Source: an uncultured Roseburia sp.
GTDB lineage: Bacteria; Bacillota; Clostridia; Lachnospirales; Lachnospiraceae
DNA: 64,000 nt
Reading direction: 5' to 3'
NCBI GenBank assembly: GCA_910577925.1
Contig: CAJTOI010000002.1
Span: 124,001-188,000, forward strand
Position numbers and translations under genes: made by a program. The stretch's first letter is position 1. Every line of letters begins with the position of its first letter. Below, piece by piece: positions 17,336-25,142 of the stretch. Below the pieces are notes generated by a model. The model was not told the origin of the DNA and did no database searches. It worked only from the letters and a program-made list of their open reading frames with translations.

Positions 17336-18805
17336 TTATTTAAACTCCAAAACATATGCCGGCATGGTCAGTTTCCCGTCTTCGCATTGCAGCTCACAGT
17401 TTCCTTCGTTTCGGACCAGCCGATATTCCTGCCCGTACTCGGTTCTCCCCGTCTTCTGAGAATTCATATTCGCCTGCACAATCCACTGCAGAAACGTATT
17501 CCTGATATCTTCCGTAAGCACTTCCTCAATCTCGGAAAAGACCACTTTGTTATCCTTTATATACCTCATCACAATCTCTTTCTGCCGCTTTACCTGCCGC
17601 AAATAATCTTCCCGCTGCATCCGCTTTTCCAGCGACTTATCCGCAAAGCCTCTCCGATCCTTTTTCTCCCGGTAAGACCTCGTATGCGGCTTCAACAAAA
17701 ACTCCGTCGGCCGCTCCTCATACACGCTGCCGTTAATCGCATCCTCCTCGCGCGGCGCCCGCGTCTTTAAATGCTGTATCCGCTGGATGCCGAACACATG
17801 CGCCGACAGCTTGTGCGCTTCCTCTAGGTCTTCACATTTCAAAAATAATTCCAGAAATTTTCGATATTCGTCTTTTCTGCTGATTCCCCAGTTCTGAAGC
17901 TGAACGATCAGCGCCGCATTCTGAATCATACTTCTGATCACGTCGTTTGTAATTTTAAGGACCTTTTTGCACTCACACTCATGTCCCTGAGAATCAAGGA
18001 ACCAATCTTTTAAAGATTTCCACTTACCTGTCACATTTTCGCGTATACTCGGCTCGGCATTCCCGTGAATCTCCAAAAGCGCATGCGGAATTTCCAATTC
18101 ACTCTGTACCACTCTCTCCAATATCCCGTTTTCCACCGCGGGGATATTCTTTACCAGTATCTGTTCAATCCGTCTGGAATGATGCTGCAATTCCTGGACA
18201 AATTCGTTCAGATATTTGATAAACTTATCCTTATGAATGATAAATTCCACCGACTTCATCAGACGATCCGTTTTCCCCGAATAAAAATCACGCAGATAAT
18301 CCTGGTAATTGTGATTCAGGCGCTTAAAATCTTCCTGAAGCAGACTCCACCACTCGTTCACTTCTTTCAGACTTGTATTCTCCATCGCTTCGGCATCCGC
18401 AAGGCTCTTTTCCAGACGCACAAAAAAATTGGTAGACAAATTTCCCGATTCCAGAAAAATATTTTCCAGCCTCACTGTCAGACGCTCAATTTCTACCGCG
18501 TACTCAGACATCGTATACCGATACTGCTTGTTTTTATAATCCGCTATCGTGTAAACGCGCCCCGGGTCCTGTATCGGGGTAAGATTTTTCCACTTAACCA
18601 ACGCATCCAGATCCGCTTCTAATTCCGCAATGGAATAATCCTCAAATTCCGCGTCCTGTCTGAGTAATTCAAAAACCTCTTCCTTATACAATTGGAAATG
18701 CATTTTTTCATATTCCCGGTAAAACAGCCTCATGATTTTCCGGTAAGTTGGCGCATTGGGAACCGACAAATATGACGTCTCATGAATAGGAGTAAGGTGT
18801 TCCAT
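17336..18805 (-). CDS. jetA: Wadjet subunit JetA, kleisin-like (DUF2397/TIGR02677-like)
   Basis: JetA is the MukF-like kleisin bridging the two JetC heads. The 489-residue protein has an N-terminal winged-helix region with the pattern YLSVPNAPTYRKIMRLFY (residues 12-29), the hallmark N-terminus of DUF2397 proteins. A long helical middle with FYSGKTDRLMKSVEFI follows, and a C-terminal winged-helix-like domain. AAGGAG lies nine bases before the ATG. The DUF2397, DUF2398, TIGR02680, DUF2399 order is that of Wadjet type III. It starts only 54 bases after the Toprim-like gene, with no terminator between, so both are probably on one transcript. Confidence 0.87.
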   Translation of the reverse strand: MEHLTPIHETSYLSVPNAPTYRKIMRLFYREYEKMHFQLYKEEVFELLRQDAEFEDYSIAELEADLDALVKWKNLTPIQDPGRVYTIADYKNKQYRYTMSEYAVEIERLTVRLENIFLESGNLSTNFFVRLEKSLADAEAMENTSLKEVNEWWSLLQEDFKRLNHNYQDYLRDFYSGKTDRLMKSVEFIIHKDKFIKYLNEFVQELQHHSRRIEQILVKNIPAVENGILERVVQSELEIPHALLEIHGNAEPSIRENVTGKWKSLKDWFLDSQGHECECKKVLKITNDVIRSMIQNAALIVQLQNWGISRKDEYRKFLELFLKCEDLEEAHKLSAHVFGIQRIQHLKTRAPREEDAINGSVYEERPTEFLLKPHTRSYREKKDRRGFADKSLEKRMQREDYLRQVKRQKEIVMRYIKDNKVVFSEIEEVLTEDIRNTFLQWIVQANMNSQKTGRTEYGQEYRLVRNEGNCELQCEDGKLTMPAYVLEFK

Positions 18806-18859
18806 CTGATGTGTCTCCTTTTTTCTTTTGTTTTATTCGCTGCCTTTGTTCTCTCTTAC

Positions 18860-19528
18860 CTATACGGCCTCTATCCTTTTTGTCAGATTTTTAACAAAAA
18901 ACTGATAACTTGGCGATGCATTCTCAGCAAGGCTCATATGTGCGCCAATAAACCTTGCCCATTCACTTTTCGCAATCCCAATTTGCGTATAAGCGTTTGC
19001 CGCTTTCTTTTTCAGTTCCGTCAGTCCTCCCGGATATACCGCGTTTGCTAAAACCTCCCATGTATCACATATCCCGTCCTGTTCATAATCTTTCCATGCC
19101 GACTTCCTGACATTGGGATATGCCGCCTCAATTGCCTTCACGTCCCCCAACAACCATGCTTCTGTCTCCTTTACAGCAATACAAAATTCATAGTCTGTGA
19201 GTATCATATTGCGTGCGGCCATCTGATTCAATTCGTTCCGAAACGTCACTTTATCGTTTTTGTCATTATCCAGAACTACGACAATTGCCGCATGTTCAAC
19301 TCCCAAAAGCGCTTTTCCCATACCTCGCATGATCGGAAATAAATCATTTAACAATTTTCCGGTTTTCTGCTGCCGGACATTTCCGCACTTTTTCAGATGT
19401 CCAATCCCCTGAAAACTTTTAATATCATAGAACAGGTCCTTTTCGGGATAAGCCCTTTTTAGTTTATCCATAATCTGTTCCACAAGCATTGCTGTTGATT
19501 TATCCTCTGTCAGAAATTGAAAATACAT
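18860..19528 (-). CDS. Toprim-like protein (DUF4276-like), partner of the upstream ATPase
   Basis: This 222-residue soluble protein begins with a beta strand ending in FLTEDKST, with a Toprim-type glutamate E8. The core VVVLDNDKND (residues 83-92) supplies D87 and D89, the typical DxD. KETEAWLLGD (120-129) matches the conserved ExEAWLL segment of DUF4276-like Toprim proteins. In OLD/PARIS-type systems an ABC ATPase holds or activates a Toprim nuclease; that is the likely role here. AAGGAG precedes the ATG, only 11 bases after the ATPase stop. It may instead be a non-nuclease effector. Family naming is by motif, not by search. Confidence 0.65.
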   Translation of the reverse strand: MYFQFLTEDKSTAMLVEQIMDKLKRAYPEKDLFYDIKSFQGIGHLKKCGNVRQQKTGKLLNDLFPIMRGMGKALLGVEHAAIVVVLDNDKNDKVTFRNELNQMAARNMILTDYEFCIAVKETEAWLLGDVKAIEAAYPNVRKSAWKDYEQDGICDTWEVLANAVYPGGLTELKKKAANAYTQIGIAKSEWARFIGAHMSLAENASPSYQFFVKNLTKRIEAV

Positions 19529-19539
19529 AAGTCAGCTCC

Positions 19540-20760
19540 TTATCCAAAATACTTACTATACCACATGTCACCCAGTTCCACACCTTCTTCTGATAGTTCT
19601 TTTACAAACGGATACTCGCAAGCCCGCGTAGCAGTCGAGTATCCATCCTCCCCTTTTTTCAAGACCCATACATCCTGAGGCTTCAAAGCGTTCACGAAAA
19701 ACGGGCTGTGTGTTGTGACAAATAATTGTTTTTTATTGCTGTCCCCGACATTCTCCGCCATCTCTCCCGCCAAACCGGCTAAATAATGGTGATACAGACC
19801 GTTCTCCGGCTCTTCAATAAATACCAGCTGTCTTGGATTCCTCTCATGCAGCAGCAAATAATATGCAAAAAGCTTCAATGTACCGTCTGACATTTTGGGA
19901 GAATAAAATGCATCTTCAAATCCGTTTTCCCAAAACTTTAGCATCATTTGTCCATTGTCAAATTTCTGCGGTTCAATCTTATAGATTCCCGGAAGTTTAT
20001 TTTGTATATGTTCCAGTACTTTCATAAACTCATTTTTATTTTCACGGTACATATATTGCGCTACATTATTAATATTACTTCCATGTCGATCCAGATAGGG
20101 GTGCGGTGCAGCTGTCTGAATCCGCCTGGCAACATCCGGCAAAAAATAGCACAAATACCAGCTTCTCAGAAATGCAAGAAATTTTTCAATTCTCTCATAC
20201 TGCTTCATCGCCCCAAGTGTAACGATCCCCAAACGTCTTTTATCGCTTAAGTCCACATCTACCTTTTTCCCGTCTATCTCATTTCCCTGCTCGTCCTGCC
20301 CCCCTTTTTTTCCTTCAAATGCATACCCTACTCCGTTCTGCAAATATAAGAAAGACAAGGGCCGACCTATTTTCTGATTCCGGTATCTTAACCGCTCCAT
20401 TCTGACATATGGACGTTCATATTTATCTTTATCAATCTCCAATTCATATGTGATCGGTGTCGTATTTTTGTTCTCTCTGTAATATATCTCAAAGGATATC
20501 GGCTCTCTTACTCCCTGTGAAATTAACCGGTCATACCCGCCGCGATTATTGGCATCACATGCCGCTTCAAGCCCCAATTCGAGGCAGTCTGCAATAAACC
20601 CAAACGCATCCGCCAGCGTACTTTTCCCATTTCCGCTGGGACCTATAATCGTAATCATATTTCCCAACGGCTCCGGTTTCTGATGCGAAAGCGTCCTCCC
20701 CAGGACAATCTCCCGCAGCGGGCCATAATTCTTAATCTTTATTCCCTCTATTTTACCCAT
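19540..20760 (-). CDS. OLD/PARIS-like AAA (ABC-type) ATPase
   Basis: This 406-residue ABC-class ATPase has Walker A GPSGNGKST (residues 40-48), a signature-like MSDGT (290-294), Walker B VFIEEPEN (313-320) and an H-loop TTHSPF (350). This is the AAA_21/AAA_15 layout of OLD-family and PARIS AriA-type sensors. No Toprim is fused; it is encoded separately 11 bases downstream. The start MGKIEGIKIKNYGPL has GGAG six bases upstream; an ATG eight codons earlier has no ribosome site. It is the first gene of the defence operon, behind promoter TTGATA-N17-TATGAT. It most likely senses a phage or plasmid trigger, but the trigger cannot be predicted. Confidence 0.82.
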   Translation of the reverse strand: MGKIEGIKIKNYGPLREIVLGRTLSHQKPEPLGNMITIIGPSGNGKSTLADAFGFIADCLELGLEAACDANNRGGYDRLISQGVREPISFEIYYRENKNTTPITYELEIDKDKYERPYVRMERLRYRNQKIGRPLSFLYLQNGVGYAFEGKKGGQDEQGNEIDGKKVDVDLSDKRRLGIVTLGAMKQYERIEKFLAFLRSWYLCYFLPDVARRIQTAAPHPYLDRHGSNINNVAQYMYRENKNEFMKVLEHIQNKLPGIYKIEPQKFDNGQMMLKFWENGFEDAFYSPKMSDGTLKLFAYYLLLHERNPRQLVFIEEPENGLYHHYLAGLAGEMAENVGDSNKKQLFVTTHSPFFVNALKPQDVWVLKKGEDGYSTATRACEYPFVKELSEEGVELGDMWYSKYFG

Positions 20761-20867
20761 AGCATTCTCCTCTGATATTTTCAAAACGATTCATTCATCA
20801 ATTGTTGAGGCGTGACCATTGCCAAGACAATTTTAATCAATTCAATTATGCAAAGTATCTCCTTATA

Positions 20868-20896
20868 ATCATACCGAATTGTACAAAGCATATCAA
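20868..20896 (-). promoter_or_regulatory. Promoter of the ATPase-Toprim-Wadjet operon
   Basis: Leftward -35 TTGATA (20891-20896), 17-base spacer, -10 TATGAT (20868-20873), about 100 bases before the ATPase start. No comparably good promoter was found in the 54 bases before jetA. The rest of the 318-base gap (20761-21078) shows nothing else convincing; the rightward gene has only a weak TTATCA/TATTGT candidate. Confidence 0.65.
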
Positions 20897-21078
20897 CCGG
20901 TTTTATCATTACGTTTCATGAATTTCCATCCGTTACAGCCGGAACCTTTATCACCTTTTCTTCATATTTATATTGTACGGGGAATTGTGCTGTCATTCTT
21001 GCAGCAAGGAAACGGCGGTATGGCCTGCCTGTCTTAGAATCAATTACCCGAAATGATTTGAAGGAGGTATTTATATTT

Positions 21079-23061
21079 ATGGCTACCGGTTATTTAATCA
21101 TACAGGCACGAACGGCGCACGACGCGCTTCCGCTTGGCGGGGTTCAGATCTGGATTATGGATAGGCAGGGGAACCATATTCATTCTGTAACAACGGACGA
21201 AAGCGGCGAAACGGAGCGGATTGCTTTAGAAACGCTGGACAGATCCCTGTCTCTGGACCCGAATTTCTCCGGAACACCTTTTATCGCTTATGATGTGCTT
21301 GCAGCTGCAGGCGGTTTTAATTCGTTTCATATCGTCGGTATTCCGATTCTTGACGGGGAGACGGCTATCCAGCCGATTGAATTTATTCCAATGCAAAAGG
21401 CGCAGCGCACCCCGACCGTGACGGAGATTCAAATCGGCGCGCCCGCCGTTTCCATAGCAGGGGAGCGTTATCAGATGGGCTCCGATACGGATTCCCGCGT
21501 ACTCCGCCAGGTGGCCATTCCGAATCCGATTACGGTACACTTAGGCCGCCCCGCCGCGGACGCATCCAATGTCCGGGTATCGTTTCCGGATTATGTAAAG
21601 AATGTTGCCAGCAGTGAAATTTATCCTACCTGGCCCGATGCCGCCCTGCGGGCAAATATTTATGCGATTATCACGTTTGCACTGAACCGGATTTTTACCG
21701 AGTGGTACAGAAGCCGCGGTTACAGTTTTGACATAACAAACAATACCGCCTATGATCAATATTTTATCTATGGGCGGAATACCTATGAATCCATCAGTTT
21801 GATTGTAGACGAAATTTTCAATGAATTTATCCGCAGAAGGGGGCAGAGCGCGCCTTATTTTACCTCGTTCTGCAACGGAACCACCGCGACCTGCAGCGGT
21901 TTGTCCCAGTGGGGAACGGTCACACTGGCAGATCAGGGACGCACCCCCCTGCAGATACTGCGCTCCTATTACCCGAAAGATATCGAAATTGCGGAGACGA
22001 ACATCATTACCGGTGTTCTGTCCTCCTATCCCGGCACTGCGCTTAGGACCGGGAGCACAGGCCTTGACGTTCAGACGATTCAGACTTATCTGGGAAGGAT
22101 TCGGCGGAACTACCCCGCAATTCCTGCGATTACGGATAAAGCCGGCGTGTTCGGGGAAAGTACGCGGGCGGCAGTTGCCAAGTTTCAGAGTGTTTTCAAT
22201 CTGTTATCCGACGGGATCGTCGGAAAGGCTACCTGGAATAAGATTTCCTATCTGTACACCTCCGTGGCCAGACTTGCCGAACTGGACAGTGAGGGGACTT
22301 CCCTTGGAATCGGAACCGTTCCGCCAAGTTCGGTTCTCCGCACGGGATCGTCGGGGCAGGATGTCATCACCCTGCAGTATCTTTTGAATGTGGCGGCCGA
22401 ATTTAATTCCGCGCTTCCTGCTCCGAAGCAGGACGGAAATTTCGGAAGGGAAACGCAGCAGGCGGTTGCGGCATTCCAGCGCGCGGCGGGCCTTCAGCCC
22501 GACGGGATCGTGGGCCCGCTCACATGGCAGGCGCTGTACAATATGTATCTGGGAGTGGATAATGTGCTTCCTCCCGACATCAATGCCGGTGTTACGGAAT
22601 ATGTGGTCCGTCCAGGAGATACGCTTTGGATGCTCGCGCAAAGGTACGGTACCACGGTCGACGCAATTAAGAAGCTGAACGGACTGACCAGTGATAATCT
22701 GAGTATCGGTCAGATCCTGCGGATTCCTACGGCGGAGTCTGCGGGCGGCTCCTACTTTGAATATGTGGTCCGTTCGGGGGATACGCTCTGGACGCTGGCA
22801 CAGAGGTATGGCGCCACCGTTGACGCAATTAAAAATCTGAATGGGCTGTCGGGCAGCAATCTGAGTATCGGTCAGGTACTCAAGATTCCTTCCGCGGGAA
22901 CGGGTCCGATCCCGTATTTTGAGTATACCGTCCGCTCTGGGGATACGCTCTGGCGGTTGGCGCAGAGATACGGCGCCACGGTCGACGCGATCAAGAGCCT
23001 GAACGGACTGAACGGCGATAATCTGAGTATCGGCCAGGTACTGCGGATTCCCGGCGCCTGA
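21079..23061 (+). CDS. SpoIID-like/peptidoglycan-binding protein with three LysM domains
   Basis: This 660-residue protein has no clear signal peptide. It shows an N-terminal carboxypeptidase-regulatory-like beta domain (about 1-90) and a SpoIID-like region with TSFCNGTTATCSGLSQWG and LQILRSYYPKDIEI (about 260-310). Two PG_binding_1 repeats follow (LRTGSTGLDVQTIQTYLG; LRTGSSGQDVITLQYLL, each ending DGIVG.ATW or DGIVGPLTW). Three near-identical LysM repeats (VRxGDTLWxLAQRYG...LSIGQxLxIP) sit at about 510-660. SpoIID proteins cleave peptidoglycan at denuded glycan strands, so a cell-wall or spore role is likely. AAGGAGG lies 11 bases before ATG 21079; a TTG at 21058 is less likely. It is the first rightward gene after the defence operon. 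Confidence 0.85.
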   Translation: MATGYLIIQARTAHDALPLGGVQIWIMDRQGNHIHSVTTDESGETERIALETLDRSLSLDPNFSGTPFIAYDVLAAAGGFNSFHIVGIPILDGETAIQPIEFIPMQKAQRTPTVTEIQIGAPAVSIAGERYQMGSDTDSRVLRQVAIPNPITVHLGRPAADASNVRVSFPDYVKNVASSEIYPTWPDAALRANIYAIITFALNRIFTEWYRSRGYSFDITNNTAYDQYFIYGRNTYESISLIVDEIFNEFIRRRGQSAPYFTSFCNGTTATCSGLSQWGTVTLADQGRTPLQILRSYYPKDIEIAETNIITGVLSSYPGTALRTGSTGLDVQTIQTYLGRIRRNYPAIPAITDKAGVFGESTRAAVAKFQSVFNLLSDGIVGKATWNKISYLYTSVARLAELDSEGTSLGIGTVPPSSVLRTGSSGQDVITLQYLLNVAAEFNSALPAPKQDGNFGRETQQAVAAFQRAAGLQPDGIVGPLTWQALYNMYLGVDNVLPPDINAGVTEYVVRPGDTLWMLAQRYGTTVDAIKKLNGLTSDNLSIGQILRIPTAESAGGSYFEYVVRSGDTLWTLAQRYGATVDAIKNLNGLSGSNLSIGQVLKIPSAGTGPIPYFEYTVRSGDTLWRLAQRYGATVDAIKSLNGLNGDNLSIGQVLRIPGA

Positions 23062-23085
23062 GTATAGGTCAAAAAGTAATCTACC

Positions 23086-23148
23086 CCGGCGCAGCCCCGT
23101 ATTGAGAAAGGTGAACTCGCCTCCATTCCCAATACGGGTGTCTGCCGG
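23086..23148. other. Large imperfect stem-loop downstream of the LysM gene
   Basis: CCCGTATTG (23096-23104) pairs perfectly with CAATACGGG (23130-23138). An outer CCGGC.CAG / CTGCCGG layer and an inner AGGTGA / TCGCCT stem extend the structure to 63 bases. There is no T-run, so it is not a typical terminator. It may be a factor-dependent end, a transcript stabiliser or a remnant of a mobile element. Confidence 0.45.
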
Positions 23149-23199
23149 TCAATGACAGCCAACCCATCAGCGAATCTGTTCCGTCATCACACTCGCCCC

Positions 23200-23499
23200 T
23201 CAGGTCATATAGATTTTTCTATCTTCATACGGCAACGGTTCTTCTGCCGCTACAGATAGCTTTTGTGCTTCATCATGGATATATGTTACGGTTCCCTCCG
23301 AAGTCTTAATTTCTTTCCTCCGCATTTCCCGATATATAATCTCTGCCAATACACCCATTACCGCATTATACTTAGCAGTATTCTCAAATAAACTCTAATA
23401 CGACTCCTGCGCCTCCATATATCCATCCTGCGCTGCCGTACCAAACGCTTTCGGAAAAATGCTTTCAACAAATATCTGCGGCTCAGAAGACTGTGCCAT
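23200..23499 (-). pseudogene. Remnant of a type I restriction HsdR-like C-terminus
   Basis: A 99-codon frame from ATG 23499 to TGA 23200 is broken by one TAG at 23395-23397. The translation IFVESIFPKAFGTAAQDGYM, then ESY-stop-SLFENTAKYNAVM and LAEIIYREMRRKE, looks like the extreme C-terminus of a type I restriction HsdR subunit. Nothing upstream encodes the helicase or nuclease parts. The remaining 175 bases up to the tuf terminator hold no recognisable gene. The family assignment is by pattern memory and is moderate; the frame and internal stop are directly visible. Confidence 0.5.
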
Positions 23500-23674
23500 C
23501 TTCTGTCAAAAACTGTTTGATACCTACCATTTTTCAGATATTTATAATTTAGCAGATTTTTTAGAAAAATCTTCAAAAGAAACGGGGACAAATTTGGATG
23601 TCCGTTTAAGCAAACAATGAAGTTCCGCCAGGTGGCTTTTCCTTTTGTCCGCTATTATTTTCAGACATTAAGAA

Positions 23675-23720
23675 ACCGCAACCCCTTGATTTCTCAAAGA
23701 ATTGCGGTGCTTATTTTTAC
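23675..23720 (-). terminator. Terminator after tuf
   Basis: ACCGCAA (23675-23681) pairs with TTGCGGT (23702-23708), giving a hairpin downstream of tuf followed leftward by TTTCTT. A T-rich tract on the other side could allow rightward use. Confidence 0.72.
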
Positions 23721-23741
23721 TATTTGGCTCTAATCTAAAGA

Positions 23742-24929
23742 TTACTCTACGATCGTAGCCACACGTCCAGAACCAACAGTTCTACCACCCTCACGGATAG
23801 CGAAGGTAAGACCCTGCTCCATAGCTACCGGATGAATCAGCTCGATTGTCATCTCGATATTATCGCCAGGCATGCACATCTCTGTACCGGACGGCAGGTT
23901 GCAGACACCTGTTACGTCTGTTGTTCTAAAATAGAACTGCGGACGATAGTTGTTAAAGAACGGAGTATGACGACCACCCTCGTCCTTTGTCAGAACGTAT
24001 ACCTGTGCGGTAAACTTGCTGTGGCAGGTAACGCTGCCCGGTTTTGCAAGAACCTGACCACGAACGATCTGGTCACGGTTGATACCGCGGAGCAGTGCAC
24101 CGATGTTATCACCGGCCTGCGCCTCGTCTAACATCTTACGGAACATCTCGATACCGGTTACAACGGTCTTCTGAACTTCTTCCTTCACGCCGAGAATCTC
24201 TAACTCGTCGGATAAGTGAAGCGTACCACGCTCAACACGTCCGGTAGCAACGGTACCACGGCCTGTGATGGTGAATACGTCCTCAACCGGCATAAGGAAC
24301 GGCTTGTCGGTATCGCGCTCCGGATCCGGAATATATTCGTCTACCGTAGACATGAGCTCCATGATCTTGTCGCCCCACTCGCCGCTCGGATCCTCGAGAG
24401 CCTTTAATGCGGAACCCTTAATAATCGGGCATCCCTCGAAACCGTACTCCTCTAACTGCTCGGTAATCTCCATCTCTACCAGCTCAAGAAGCTCCGGATC
24501 GTCAACCATATCGCACTTGTTCATAAATACAACAATGTACGGTACACCTACCTGACGGGATAATAAGATGTGCTCTTTTGTCTGAGCCATAACACCGTCG
24601 GTTGCAGCTACAACAAGGATAGCGCCGTCCATCTGAGCAGCACCGGTAATCATGTTTTTAACGTAGTCGGCATGTCCCGGGCAGTCAACGTGCGCATAAT
24701 GTCTCTTATCTGTCTCATACTCAACGTGTGCGGTAGAGATTGTGATACCACGCTCTCTCTCTTCCGGAGCCTTATCAATGTTCTCGAAATCGGTAGCGGT
24801 ATTGCCGGCAACTCTTGCAGCCAATACTTTTGTGATTGCTGCCGTTAAAGTTGTTTTACCATGGTCAACGTGTCCAATGGTACCGATATTACAATGCGGT
24901 TTTGTTCTTTCAAACTTAGCTTTTGCCAT
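23742..24929 (-). CDS. tuf: Elongation factor Tu
   Basis: EF-Tu carries aminoacyl-tRNA to the ribosome as a GTP complex. The 395-residue protein shows G1 GHVDHGKT (19-26), the switch I GITI segment, G3 DCPGHADYV, G4 NKCD and G5 SALK; domains 2 and 3 follow (VFTITGRGTVATGRVERG; PQFYFRTTDVTG) and the C-terminal REGGRTVGSGRV. GGAGG precedes the ATG. It has its own promoter, TTGAAA-N17-TATAAT, downstream of fusA, so it can be expressed independently of the str operon. It is full length and shows no unusual residues. Confidence 0.99.
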   Translation of the reverse strand: MAKAKFERTKPHCNIGTIGHVDHGKTTLTAAITKVLAARVAGNTATDFENIDKAPEERERGITISTAHVEYETDKRHYAHVDCPGHADYVKNMITGAAQMDGAILVVAATDGVMAQTKEHILLSRQVGVPYIVVFMNKCDMVDDPELLELVEMEITEQLEEYGFEGCPIIKGSALKALEDPSGEWGDKIMELMSTVDEYIPDPERDTDKPFLMPVEDVFTITGRGTVATGRVERGTLHLSDELEILGVKEEVQKTVVTGIEMFRKMLDEAQAGDNIGALLRGINRDQIVRGQVLAKPGSVTCHSKFTAQVYVLTKDEGGRHTPFFNNYRPQFYFRTTDVTGVCNLPSGTEMCMPGDNIEMTIELIHPVAMEQGLTFAIREGGRTVGSGRVATIVE

Positions 24930-24997
24930 TTTGAATATCCTCCTTAAATGTTGCCCCTTGCGGGCCTGATCTTATTATGAATAGCTCGCTAATTCTG

Positions 24998-25026
24998 ATT
25001 ATATAAAATAATCGGCGGTTTTTCAA
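24998..25026 (-). promoter_or_regulatory. tuf promoter
   Basis: Leftward -35 TTGAAA (25021-25026), 17-base spacer and perfect -10 TATAAT (24998-25003) in the 188-base gap between fusA and tuf. The 24940-24980 stretch contains GCCCGCAAGGGGC, a possible hairpin in the tuf leader. Confidence 0.75.
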
Positions 25027-25092
25027 GCTATTTCTCACCGGAATTCCCATAAAAAGCGGGAATCCCGATATTTTTAAAATAGACACAAAAAT

Positions 25093-25142
25093 TTATTTTG
25101 ACTTATCCGTTAAAACCTTATTTTGACTTATCTGTTAAAACC
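25093..25142 (-). repeat. 25-base tandem duplication covering the end of fusA
   Basis: Two abutting 25-base copies (25093-25117 and 25118-25142) differ at a single base. The upstream copy in reading order encodes the last codons VLTDKSK and the stop of fusA. The second repeats the same codons and stop immediately after the real stop, so the duplication lies outside the protein. Confidence 0.95.

Noticed and set aside
23358..23591. Minus-strand frame of 77 codons, arginine-rich
   Set aside because: It is out of frame with the restriction-gene remnant in the same DNA and has no recognisable features.
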